A DNA stretch of 64,000 bases from Candidula unifasciata (Eukaryota; Mollusca; Gastropoda; Stylommatophora; Geomitridae), in contig CAJHNH020008571.1 in NCBI GenBank assembly GCA_905116865.2, positions 42,501 through 106,500 of the forward strand. The letters run 5' to 3'. The notes below the pieces were generated by a model that searched no databases, was not told where the DNA came from, and saw only the letters and a program-made list of their open reading frames with translations. The position numbers and the translations under genes were made by a program. Below are positions 36,940 through 47,330 of this stretch, in pieces (position 1 is the first letter of the stretch; the number at the start of each line of letters is the position of its first letter).

Positions 36940-37510
36940 TTTTTTTTAATGCAAGAAAACATCTTGTTTTTATTTTGCCTAATGTGCGGCATATGAAAAA
37001 AAAAAATTATCAGTCCACGTGCTTACAGTAACTTGATTAAACTGAGTTAGTGGAATTTTTAAAAACATCCAATTGCACGCAGGTACTGGGTTTTTTACTC
37101 TCAGGTGGTCAGCTCTAACATAAGTTCCCCTGTAAGTTGCAGATTTTTCCTTGAGTGATGAATATGCTATCAAAGTAATCACTACACATCGCTTCCTATG
37201 TGAACTGATTTCCAGACATTCTCCACAATGATTTCCAAACCATCTCCACACGTGTGTCAAAAACAGTATATTCTATTTTTTAGTCAAACAAACATCAAAT
37301 AAATTCGCCGCTTCAAGAAAACACCACCATCTACGCAATTGTAAATGAAAGAATCATAAAGCAACGTGGACAAATTCGCATGATCCAGATAGGAGTTTTC
37401 GAGATATTTGTGAGTGTGACAGCATGAGTTCTCGCACGAAATAAGTTCGTGCTAACAGAGAAGAAGGGAGTTCTGGTTGTACGAAAAGGAAGAAGAGGGT
37501 GAGGGGGCGG
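36940..37510. other. No recognisable gene or element
   Basis: AT-rich sequence with an A run (36998-37006). Nothing supported. Confidence 0.5.
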
Positions 37511-37519
37511 AAACAAGAT

Positions 37520-37892
<373 letters not shown>

Positions 37893-37929
37893 AAAAGAGA
37901 AAGGGATTCAGCGGATACCACAGTTAAGA

Positions 37930-38115
37930 GCTGCAGCAGAATTTTTTGACGTCTAGGAAGATCAATGGTAGAAGAGGCAGAGGCAGACCGAGTAAGAAGA
38001 TGATGAATGGGCTGCGATGGTGGCATAGAGGAATATCGTCGGTGGAACTGATCTAGAGGACAAAGGACCGAGAACTGTGGAGATGCACGAACGCCTACGC
38101 CATTTGGCAGGGCAC
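37930..38115 (+). pseudogene. LINE reverse transcriptase extreme C-terminus
   Basis: Plus strand reads 'RKINGRRGRGRPSKKMMNGL', 'RTKDRELWRCTNAYAIWQGT' and a 'GDD'-like end. The RGRGRP and D-R-W-R pattern is the usual end of LINE proteins of this type. It lies between two complementary microsatellite arrays. Confidence 0.68.
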
Positions 38116-38272
38116 TCAATGGTGATGATATAATTGCCATACAACGAATTGTATTCATATAAGAAGCTTTTTTTTTTTTCATCATAAATTCTAAAAGCAG
38201 GTGCCGGTACTCATCACAATATTTCCATTAAAATAACTCTGAAAATGTAATGTGTGTATTAATACCTGTCTG

Positions 38273-38343
38273 TATGTCCGTCCGTCCGTCCGTCTGTCTG
38301 TCTGTCTGTCTGTCTGTCTGCCTGTATGTCCGTCTGTCAGTCA

Positions 38344-38422
<79 letters not shown>

Positions 38423-38435
38423 CGTCCGTCCGTCC

Positions 38436-38501
<66 letters not shown>

Positions 38502-38502
38502 A
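38273..38502. repeat. (TGTC)n array
   Basis: Nearly pure TGTC/CTGT repeats with TCCG variants at 38278-38292 and 38418-38438. It is the reverse complement of the (GACA)n array at 37520-37892. Confidence 0.97.
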
Positions 38503-38854
38503 AATATATGTGTGTGTATACCCATTGAGGGTGGCCAGCTCAAGCACTATAGGCCCATGATGTCCCTGTGTGCAGACAAGCCCTGTACTTTCGCTAGTAT
38601 AAGAATGCCACGTGATGATAAAAGTGCTTGCACAGTCCCGTGGGATTCGGTCAAGTGTGGAAGAACTCAAGCGCTGTTAGGTCGATAATCACAACCAGAA
38701 GAAGTAGAGAGGGCGCGAAGAGGAGGGGAAGGAGAAGAACAAAACAAGTGGCGATAGGACAATAAATGCTTGGTTTATTTTAACTTTAAGAACAGGCATA
38801 AAAATGTTTTCAAGTCATCAGAATCAGCTTTATTGCATAAGAGTTAATCCCATA

Positions 38855-39135
38855 GTTCTTCTCTGTGTGCGTTCCGAGAACCCATTGTGGGGAAAACAAG
38901 AACATACCCGCTGCCCCTCCTACTAGCATGTCGTAGCAGTACACTAGCTGGAGGCTTGCTTTGAAGTCGGAGTGCATTGGCTCTAACGGCAAGGAACAAC
39001 CAGCCACACACAAATAAGTCGGTACAATAGAGGTACACGCAGAACTCAGGCCCTGGCACAAAGCCAGAGTCAAAAGAACGAACAACCATGACTTTCTGTC
39101 CGAGCTTACAGCCGGTGAACACGGAAAAGGAAGAA
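38855..39135 (+). repeat. Family D dispersed repeat, plus orientation
   Basis: 'CTCTGTGTGCGTTCCGAGAA', 'AGCATGTCGTAGCAGT', 'TTTGAAGTCGGAGTGCATTG', 'GGCAAGGAACAACCAGCC', 'CAGAACTCAGGCCCTGGCAC' and 'ACAGCCGGTGAAC' in order; tail 'GGAAAAGGAAGAA'. Among the fullest copies. Confidence 0.78.
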
Positions 39136-39164
39136 TCTCAAACTGCTTAATTTATTTGCAGATA

Positions 39165-39500
39165 TAGGGGCTGCATGGACTCGAGGCAGGGCGTCCGCCT
39201 GAAGTGTTGGAGGTACCGGGTTCAAGCCTCGATAAAGGCTAGAATTTTTTCACGCGGAACTTTAGTAATTTTTACTGGCTTCTGGGTAGTAAGATCAGAC
39301 GTCCGTGTGCTTTGATTCTTGAGCGTGTAGAAAAAAATCCCTAGGCAGTAAGAAATCGAAAAAGAGTAGCCTAACGGCGCTGCCAGGGCCAAATTTAGAG
39401 TTAGGAATCTACCCAAAGTATTTCAGGATCCTCGCTGGTGCTGCGTAGTTCGTGCACTGCGCTAGGATGCTTCGGACTCGGGCTTGTCATAAGTAGAACA
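39165..39500 (+). repeat. tRNA-derived SINE, family C, plus orientation
   Basis: The head 'GGGGCTGCATGGACTCGAGG' leads to a B-box-like 'ACCGGGTTCAAGCC'. The body has 'TTTTTTCACGCGGAACTT', 'CTAACGGCGCTGCC', 'ATCTACCCAAAGTATTTCAG' and 'AGAGCACTTATGG'. Other copies at 42840 and 53080 lie in the duplication. Confidence 0.75.
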
Positions 39501-39702
39501 GAGCACTTATGGATTACTACGCTTGTGTTATGCTGACGATCCTTGGTCTAAACCTAAACCATCTCTGCAAAGCTGCTGGTAATCAAAGAATAGAAAGGAA
39601 TGGAGGAATAGACTGCAAGTACAATGATGGTCAAGATGATTTATTAATGTCGTTAACATGCAGTTTTCGGTGAAATATTGAATGCGGAGGAGGAAGAATT
39701 GA

Positions 39703-39717
39703 GGGGGGGGGGGGGGG
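39703..39717. repeat. Poly(G) tract
   Basis: A run of about fifteen G. Confidence 0.85.
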
Positions 39718-39782
39718 TAAAAGGAGGAAATATGAAGGAGAAGCACTAACAATAATGTTACGAACAACAACAATGCGGAAAA

Positions 39783-40100
39783 GAAAGAAGAAGAAGAAGA
39801 AGAAGAAGAAGAAGAAGAAGAAGAAGAAGAAGAAGAAGAAGAAGAAGAAGAAGAAGAAGAAGAAGAAGAAGAAGAAGAAGAAGAAGAAGAAGAAGAAGAA
39901 GAAGAAGAAGAAGAAGAAGAAGAAGAAGAAAAAGAAGAAGAAGAGGAGGAAGAAGAAGAAGAACAATGAGAAAAAGAACAACAACAACAACAACAAAGAA
40001 CAAGAATATAAGAACAATAAGAAGACAGAGGCTGGATGAAGAGGAAGATAAGGCGGTAAAGAAGAAGAAGAAGAAGAAGAAGAAGAAGAAGAAGAAGAAG

Positions 40101-40153
<53 letters not shown>

Positions 40154-40155
40154 AA
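39783..40155. repeat. (GAA)n and (CAA)n trinucleotide arrays
   Basis: GAA triplets 39786-39963, a mixed stretch, then GAA 40059-40100 followed directly by CAA 40101-40155. Poly-Lys, Leu and Phe frames are artefacts. Confidence 0.96.
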
Positions 40156-40584
40156 ACAACGGCATTGTTAACTTAATCATAAAATGAAACGTAAAAAAAA
40201 ACGATTGACGTCATCAAAAGACGCAATAAACAACGAGGTGTAGAATATTCCTAACGACCAGGCACGGCACGCTATTCTCAAGTAAACATTTTGTCCTTAC
40301 GCCGAGACAATGCTCCGAAGCACGAAACATCTTCTGCGAATGGAATTATTGGGGTCATAAAACAAACATTCATTTTTAACAGAAGTCGAAAGGTAAACAT
40401 AGTTCTCTTTTTGCCTCCATTTTCCTACTTTCACACTGAATATATTTACAGTAATCAGTTTATTGCTTGTTGCTATGTCCTTGAAAATGGTTTGACCGTC
40501 GGCAAGAATAATTGTCCCGCGAGTCAGGAGTCACACAGTTAGTACATGACCGTTTTTTCCCCTTCTTTTTAGGCCATGCGATAT
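40156..40584. other. No recognisable gene or element
   Basis: No motif-bearing frame; nothing supported. Confidence 0.5.
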
Positions 40585-41003
40585 GACCTTTGATACTAGA
40601 TTCGTAGTTATGTAGACCAATGGCGCTCGGTGGATGAAGTGGTCAACATCATGCCGTTCACCTTTACTTCCCGTTTTATCCATTTCAGGCGAGGTGAGTC
40701 TAGGAGCCAGTGTGGATCTGGAAAAATAAATCTGACTGGGCTATCCTCCGAAAAACGGGCACACAAGATGGCGGCCGCAAAAGCTTCCTAACAGAGTCAC
40801 GTGTCAATTGCGCACTTCCGGCGACCTAATTTGCGGTCGTCCGGCGACTAGCACCGTCGCCGAAGGTATCCCGCACGCCGCTCACGCCTCGCACGCCGCT
40901 TGTGTGCCCGTTTTTCGGAGAATAGTCTCTGACTGGATGTGAATTGGAACACAAGACCTCTGGGCTGGTGAGCGAACATCTTGTCACTACGTCACAGCTG
41001 CCC
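40585..41003 (-). repeat. SINE family A copy interrupted by a MITE
   Basis: The left part (40585-40739) has 'GATGAAGTGGTCAACATCAT' and 'CCTTTACTTCCCG', then a degraded 'GAGTCTAGGAGCCA'. The right part (40928-41003) resumes with the head region: 'GAATTGGAACACAAGACCTC' and 'CACAGCTGCC'. The MITE between them carries a 9-bp target duplication. Confidence 0.7.
40740..40927. mobile_element. CpG-rich MITE with 9-bp target-site duplication
   Basis: The ends are inverted repeats: left 'CTATCCTCCGAAAAACGGGC' plus 'ACACAAG', right (minus) 'CTATTCTCCGAAAAACGGGC' plus 'ACACAAG', one mismatch in 27. TCTGACTGG occurs directly on both sides (40731-40739 and 40928-40936). Nine-base duplications fit Mutator-type elements; the superfamily is inference. 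The interior is unusually CpG-rich for the window and contains AAGATGGCGGC, GTCACGTGTC and CACTTCCGG. Confidence 0.92.
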
Positions 41004-41077
41004 TCTTTGTAGACAATGTTTACAGTTATTGGTTCAGTGATTTGCTGCTTGTGTTTGTATAATTTTTTTCCCAAGTT

Positions 41078-41795
41078 ACCAGAACACGCTAAAAGGTACC
41101 AGAACACGAGCAAAGGTACCAGAACACGAGCAAAGGTACCAGAACACGGAAAAAAAAGTATCAGAATACAAGAAAAAGTACCAGAACACGGAAAAAAAGT
41201 ACCAGAATACAAGAAAAGGTACCAGAACACGGAAAAAAAGTACCAGAATACAAGAAAAGGTACCAGAACACGTCAAAGGATACTAGAACACGAGAAAAAG
41301 TACCAAAACCCGAAAAAATGTACCTGAACACGAGAAAAGATTCCTGAACACGAGAAAAGATTCCTGAACACGAGAAAAGGTACCTGAACACGAGAAAAGG
41401 TACCTGAACACGAGAAAAGATTCCTGGACACGAGAAAAGATACCTGAACACGAGAAAAGATTCCTGAACACGAGAAAAGATACCTGAACACGAGAAAAGA
41501 TTCCTGAACACGAGAAAAGGTACCTGAACACGAGAAAAGATTCCTGAACACGAGAAAAGATTCCTGAACACGAGAAAAGATTCCTGAACACGAGAAAAGA
41601 TTCCTGAACACGAGAAAAGATTCCTGAACACGAGAAAAGGTACCTGAACACGAGAAAAGGTACTTGAACACGAGAAAAGGTACCTGAACACGAGAAAAGG
41701 TACTTGAACACAAGAAAATGTGCCTGAACACGAAAAGATACCAGAACACGAGAAAAAGTACCAGAACACGCCAAAAGTACCAAATCTTATATATA
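41078..41795. repeat. 20-bp minisatellite array, copy 1 (about 35 units)
   Basis: Units of 'TACCTGAACACGAGAAAAGG' with TTCCTG and AAGTACCAG variants. The outer units read TACCAGAACACG..., the central ones TACC/TTCCTGAACACG. No unique spacers, so it is not CRISPR. Long minus frames (up to 223 codons) follow from a 20-bp period giving a 20-residue repeat. Confidence 0.96.
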
Positions 41796-41879
41796 TATAT
41801 ATATACACACACACACATATACACATACACACACCAACTGGTTTTTCATAAATTTGAACAGAACTAACTAAAATTGTTC

Positions 41880-42150
41880 ATTACACAATTTCTGTACCCT
41901 CCCTGTGTGGATTCAGAGACCCCATTGTAAAGAGGGGGGGGGGGGACAAAACCACTCCCCCACACCCACTTCTTTTGTCCCTCCAACAAGCCTGTCGTAA
42001 GAGGCGACTAAATAGGGGTGTTTTCTTTGAAGTCGGAGTGCATCTAACCAACACTGCGTGCAGGTAAGCAAGATTTGTAAAAGGGATATGCAAGCAAAAC
42101 CAAGGGGGAACAATCAGAACTTTCCGCATGAGTTTACAGCCGGTAAAGGC
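41880..42150 (+). repeat. Family D dispersed repeat, plus orientation (duplication copy 1)
   Basis: 'CCCTGTGTGGATTCAGAGAC', 'AACAAGCCTGTCGTAAGAGG', 'TTTGAAGTCGGAGTGCATCT' and 'AGAACTTTCCGCATGAGTTT', ending at 'GCGAAGAAGAAGG'. A G run of 13 (41936-41945 region) interrupts it. Confidence 0.78.
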
Positions 42151-42321
42151 GAAGAAGAAGGAAATCACTATCCAATTTTTCTTTTCTTTGCTCAGATTGT
42201 TACAAAGCTGTTGTGGTGCTTTCCCGTTGGTGCAGTCAATGTCCACGAGCAATAATTGAGCTCATCGATGCAGTTATTGTCAAAATCTACAAAGAAGAGC
42301 TATTTTTCCATGCACTCTTAA

Positions 42322-42436
42322 CTCTTTGAGGCCCAGGGGGTAGTCAAGAAAGTAATAAAATTGGCGCATCATGCGTTCATTGGACTTCTAGGTAGGAACC
42401 TATGAACGTATGATGCGTTCCTTGGGACTCAAAGAG
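42322..42436. mobile_element. Small MITE, piggyBac-like, absent from duplication copy 2
   Basis: Ends are 'CTCTTTGAGGCCCAGGG' and, inverted, 'CCTCTTTGAGTCCCAAGG'. It is preceded by TTAA (42318-42321) and followed by GTAA. Copy 2 has just TTAA at the same place (52815-52818). A relative lies at 51087-51230. TTAA targeting suggests the piggyBac superfamily; this is inference. Confidence 0.82.
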
Positions 42437-42538
42437 GTAATCACTGTGTGTGTATATGTGTGTGTAGGGTTTGTGGGTATTTGTGTATATATGTGTGTGT
42501 GTGTGTGTGGTTGAAAGGTAAACATAACGCCAAAATTT

Positions 42539-42540
<2 letters not shown>

Positions 42541-42590
<50 letters not shown>
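42541..42590. repeat. (TA)n microsatellite
   Basis: About 24 TA units. The matching place in copy 2 (52920-52930) has only about five, so length changed after duplication. Confidence 0.95.
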
Positions 42591-42591
<1 letters not shown>

Positions 42592-42684
42592 ATACACAAT
42601 TACTAAAATTCACCAAAACACTAGGAGTGATACCAATGTACAGTTTAGCTCTAAAAAAAAAAACAATTATTTGACTATCCTTTT

Positions 42685-42838
42685 TAGGACTTTGTAGAAC
42701 CAATGGCATTTGTGGTTTTTCTAGGCAAATTTACGTCCAATAATTTGCCATTGCTTCTCAACGGTCGGCTTTTCGATATTACTGTCGAAACCAACACAAG
42801 GGGCAAGGCCCGCAGCTGGGATCGAACCCAGTTTATCT
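42685..42838 (-). repeat. SINE family B, minus orientation (copy 1)
   Basis: 'GGACTTTGTAGAACCAATGG', 'TTTGCCATTGCTTCTC' and minus-strand 'TGGGTTCGATCCC'. Copy 2 keeps only about 45 bp of it. Confidence 0.8.
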
Positions 42839-42839
42839 C

Positions 42840-43225
42840 TAGAGCGGTCTCAAAGTATGGCATCTAGCTAAAATGCTGGAGATCTCGGGTTCAAACCAGA
42901 TGAGGGCTGGGATTTTTTTCACGTGGACTTCTAGTAATTTTTCCTGGTTTCTGCGCAGGAAGGACGAATGGCAGTGTGTATTCTTGCGCAAGTCACACAC
43001 AAAAAAAAATTCTCGACAATTGAAAATCAAAAAAAAAAAAAAAAAAACCTAACGGCGCTGCCCGGGCAAAATTAAGAGTTAAAAATCTACCCAAAGTATT
43101 TCAGGATCCTCACCAGTGCAACGGTGCGCTTAGATTTTTCAGACTCAGGCTTCAGTTGGAAGTAGAACGCAGCACTTATGGGTTACACCTGTGTGACATG
43201 GTGTTGATCCCTTGAATAAACAAAC
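42840..43225 (+). repeat. SINE family C, plus orientation (copy 1)
   Basis: B-box region 'TCGGGTTCAAACC', then 'TTTTTTCACGTGGACTTCTA', 'CTAACGGCGCTGCCC', 'ATCTACCCAAAGTATTTCAG' and 'AGCACTTATGGGTT'. An A run of 18 lies at 43030-43047. Confidence 0.78.
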
Positions 43226-43413
43226 AAGCTCTACAAGGGTCAAAGAGTACCAAATGTCTACTAACTTCTGCAGCCCTGTCCCTGAATCTGGCATGGAGTG
43301 TACATCTTCTCAGGCTGCGCGGCTTTTTAATTTCTTAGCGTTTTCTGCATCCCAGCTTGCGTCTTTTGTTTACCCCAGCATAGTATGTTTTCTTTTCAAA
43401 GTAGTTTGTCATT

Positions 43414-43962
43414 CCGTAAAACGTCGATTAACCGTCACTCGTTTAACTGTCAGTTTTGTTATCCGCTATCGTCCTTAAAATAAATTAGTATCAACAAGCA
43501 GGCAGCTTTAAAATTGTCCACATATTACTTTTACACCCTACTGTGTAAAGCTGGAAGTGACTGCACTGCATGATGAAACAATGTTTCAAATGCAAGAGGA
43601 GGCAAATGCGACATATATCGATTTTTCTGAATAAAATACGCAACATGGCTGCGCAGAAAGCTCGAATCTCAAAGACAGACGGAGATTACAGATTATTTGA
43701 AAGCAACGTAGGTTCTTAGTATTACAATACATTTCTATAGATTATTACTTCTATACTGAAGTTTATATTGATCGTTTTGTAAAATTAAAAACAATTTGTT
43801 TATATCATCACTTTCAAAGGATTATATTTTAATCTTTTTTCCCAATCCCGCAGTCACATCACTTAACTCTACATATGTATCAAAGAGATTTCCGTTACCC
43901 GTCTATTCGGTTATCCGTCTCAGCCCTGGTCCATGGGGTGACGGTTAATCGAAGTTTTATTT
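43414..43962. mobile_element. Tigger-like MITE 1 (copy 1)
   Basis: Ends are inverted: left 'CCGTAAAACGTCGATTAACC', right read on minus 'TAAAACTTCGATTAACCGTC'. The interior has no transposase. Copy 2 counterpart at 53568-54116 shows a TA after its right end. Confidence 0.72.
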
Positions 43963-44473
43963 ACATCAAAAGAGAAGAGGGGCGCCGAACACAAGGGAGA
44001 TATACAACAAAACTGACAGATAACATCAGAGAAACTATACAACAGTGCCATGTCTTTATAGTCGAGGCAGCCAGAAGGAATAGGAGCAGAAATCTACATG
44101 TCAATCGACACTCGGAAGCGCCAAAGAAGAATTGGAGAAGAAGAAGAAGAATGTATTATAATGTCACTGAAATGTTCACGCTTATTTTTCCAATAACAGT
44201 TTGTTTTTCTTTCCTTCCTCATCTCCACACAACTCCTTTGTTTAATTAACTTGGTGAAATGCAACATATCCTTACATATAGTATTATTATCATTATCATC
44301 ATCACTAAAGAGCGTTCAAGTGCTATATACGGTAAAACCTAGTTAATCTAAACTCAAAGAGATCAACAAAGAACGTGCTGAAACATTCGTAGTAACCGGG
44401 GACTAACCGGTGAATTATGTATAAATACACAACTGATAGAATCAAACTTTTTTTATGTTAGCATAGTAAACTC

Positions 44474-46937
44474 GGGCAGTTCTAGCAGGGAATCAGTGGC
44501 GTTGGAAACAAAATTATAACAAATTCAATTTTAAAGATAGGACTCTCAAATTTTCAGACATAATGACCATTTGGTAAGGCTTTCATATAAAACAAACATC
44601 TTTGTAATTGAATATATATATGTGAGATAATAATTTTTTTAAGCGAAAAATGTATTTTTTAAATATGCAAAATATAGATGTTACTTTGGAAATAGTTTTT
44701 TGGGAAATGGTGCAGCCAAATTCCTTCCAAATTAAACTGCACACACAAAAATGGTGTGAGTATAGCCGGGACTATGGAAAACAGTACACATTTAAAAGAT
44801 TTTATGTAATGCTACCTGAAATTTTCCTCTTTTTGTGTGTAAAAAATTACAAATTTGAAATTACATAAAAATGAACACAATCATGATATTAAAATTCCCT
44901 TAGAATAGGCTACAGCCAGTTATAATGTGAACAAGCATGCAAAATTTCATGCAGATTAGTTAAAATCTGAGAAAGTTATACCAGGATAAGTGAAAAAAAA
45001 TGTAAAATTTTACAACAAACGGCGTTAATTTTTTTGTTAAAATTTTCTAAATTTTCACCTCAGTGACTCCCAGTCAAATAAGGGTAGCCTTCGGATTGAT
45101 CTTGTACCTCCTTTATTCCAAGTAGCTTCCCCCTTCTTGCACTTCTCGCTTCCAATGATGCTTCTGTTGCTTTCTTCTGAGAGTTTTTTCAGCCGTAACG
45201 TGTCAGTAGAGATGAACAATTCTGACGTGAAACATCCACATAATAGTTGCATTGCCACAACGGGCACTTCTAGGGTTTTTGCTCCATCATTGAAAATGAG
45301 TACTGAAATGCCAACTGCAATATTAACAGCTACTTATCCATGGTACTTGTGTTTGGGGCAATGTTGCCAAACTGTGCTGTTGATTGATTCGTTAGCGTTC
45401 TGGGTGTAGCCATCTATAAATTTTCTCAACAGGTCAGGGTTTGAGAGATCTCTGAAAAGTGGCTTGATGACATCCATAACTGCTGCAGGCAGGGAATTTT
45501 TATGTTTATAATCCTTTTCTGTGTTGGTGGCAATAGCGATGTTATTTGGGCACCAAATAACTTTGCAGAGATTGTGAACAGGCTTTTGATCCATGGAGAG
45601 TTTGTGAAAATATATCGTCCAAACAGCCTCACGCATTCCTTTCAAGTCATTTTTATTACCTCTGATTGCATTCCCATAATATTTCTGAATAGAGTCACTA
45701 TGTGTGTCCGTAAGCCTTTCATTTCCACCAATATTCTTCCTATCTGACAGTTTCTTTCCCTTCCCCGCAAAATTATTTATATTGCGTAGTCGGGTACCTA
45801 TTCTTTTTTGCACGTGCCCGACACATTCTATCTTCATAACAGGCGTGTCACCTGAATCAGAAACTGTTTCGAAGCTGTCTGTGTCACAATATCCAAGCAC
45901 TTTATATCCTTCATTTATTAGTTCATGTGTGTACTTCAGGACAGGCGGCAGAAAATTCATTATTCCCCGAAATGTTTGCAAGTCCGTTCGTGCACAGCCA
46001 ATAGCAAAAACAGCTTGCTTGTTGACTGAGTGTACTTGTAAGCTGCTGCTGTAGTTGACACTTATTGGACAGTTGGAATGATAAATGGTCTGTCTTTTAC
46101 AATTGTGGTTGCTGCTTACAAATTCAAATTGACTACCAAGTCCTTGTCTTTCATTCTCAGTAAGTCTGACTTTGTTGTAACAAAAGACACAAACCAGCTG
46201 CTGTGATGAAATCAGCAAACCTGTACCCTTCCCTGTCAGTACTGTCACATTTAGGATAAGTATTTGCCTTATCACATTCTTCTAAATCTGTATCCTGGAT
46301 CATCATCAATGCCATACAGGTCGTTGATTTTTATTGATGACCGACTGTGAGTGGGCGTGGCACTTTGGTACTGGTTCTACTATTATTATTACTACAACAT
46401 TACAATTAACATATCCTTGATTACTTGTAGGAATGTCAATGTTATTGTTTACATGTTTGTCGTTCTCAATAGTATGATATAAAACTAATTCTCTGCATCT
46501 CGTTGTAGCCCTTATAAATCTATTCCAAAGAAACTTTAACTTCCTTGAATGTTTACAATACTTTTTATCACTTGACATTGCTTAGAATATCCCTTGTACA
46601 AATGATTTCAGAACAAACAAAATGTAAACACGCTTCTACAAAGGCAGCCATTTTGATTGTTCCGTACAAGGATCGTTCATTGTAAGAAAACTGTTAGGGA
46701 GGCTTGCATTGTCGCTACATACATGTGTATGTGTGAAAACACGAATTTCTGATTTTTTTTCTTCCAAAACAAGAAAGACCTGACCATCTTTGAGCCATCA
46801 TAACTTGGATACTACTTATCCGATTCTAAAAATGTATACAGGAACGTGTAGGACATTGATTAATCTTTAATTTGATACCAAATTTGTTTTGAAATTCAAA
46901 AATCACATTTTTTCGAGATTCTCTGCTAGAACTACCC
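44474..46937 (-). mobile_element. Mutator-like DNA transposon, about 2.46 kb, only in copy 1
   Basis: Short terminal inverted repeats: left 'GGGCAGTTCTAGCAG' and right (minus) 'GGGTAGTTCTAGCAG'. Alignment with duplication copy 2 at 54620-54640 shows sequence jumping from 'GTAAACTC' to 'AGCGAGTTCG', which brackets the insertion. A clean target duplication is not visible; copy 2 has TTCTTC at the junction. The minus strand codes for a Mutator-like transposase remnant. Confidence 0.85.
45055..46578 (-). pseudogene. Mutator-like transposase, decayed
   Basis: Main block (45334-46275, 313 codons) matches the 'Mutator-like transposase domain' proteins common in invertebrate genomes: 'CARTDLQTFRGIMNFLPP', 'GYCDTDSFETVSDSGDTPV', 'IECVGHVQKRIGTRLRNI', 'QKYYGNAIRGNKNDLKGM', 'WTIYFHKLSMDQKPVHNLC', 'NSLPAAVMDVIKPLFRDLS' and 'QNANESINSTVW'. 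An N-terminal piece lies upstream (46306-46578: 'RATTRCRELVLYHTIEND') beyond a stop and shift. A C-terminal piece (45055-45267) follows a stop. It would catalyse transposition of the surrounding element; at least two interruptions make it non-functional unless a gene sequence error is involved. Confidence 0.88.
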
Positions 46938-47099
46938 CCTTAAGCGAGTTCGTGTTAACGAGGCTTAACAGCAGATAGAACATTGTTGTTATAACCATAT
47001 GAGACGCAAACAACAATGTAGACAAGCTGACAAACGTTTACTCACAGCCCACATATGACTGTTGAGTACAATTTACAGAAAGTGATACAGAAAACAATG

Positions 47100-47330
47100 A
47101 TGCAATTCTCCTATAGGCAGATGGTAACCGTAAATTGAGCAGAACCAGAACTCTGCTCTTGCTGCCGAAGATGTGGACGAAGTGCAGAATAACATGCTCT
47201 ATAGATAAACTATGGTTTTTGTGTGAAAGATGGCTGTTCTTCTCTATCTGTCTTCTTTTACCCCATCAGGACATCACACAAGCGATAACCACCTGCTGAC
47301 ACAAAGTGCCACCACGTGGATGAGGATCAC
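47100..47330 (+). pseudogene. Retroelement tail related to the 30.1-30.8 kb RNase H copy (copy 1)
   Basis: 'AGATGGTAACCGTAAATTGA' and 'CTCTTGCTGCCGAAGATGTG' echo 30667-30740. It is followed by a single 78-bp unit that is tripled in copy 2. 'GACATCACACAAGCGATAAC' and 'CAAAGTGCCACCACGTGGAT' follow. Too short to assign a clade. Confidence 0.5.

Larger units (their letters stand above)
44330..46970. mobile_element. Tigger-like MITE 2 (copy 1), split by the Mutator-like element
   Basis: The left part is 44330-44473 ('CGGTAAAACCTAGTTAATCT') and the right part 46938-46970 (minus: 'TGTTAAGCCTCGTTAACACG'). In copy 2 the same MITE is 178 bp long (54487-54664) and uninterrupted, flanked by TA. Confidence 0.72.

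Noticed and set aside
41161..41832. 223-codon minus frame with a regular hydrophobic 20-residue repeat (also 51232-52167)
   Set aside because: A 20-bp minisatellite read in frame gives a 20-residue period. All three frames and both duplicates show it, and unit changes are not codon-biased.
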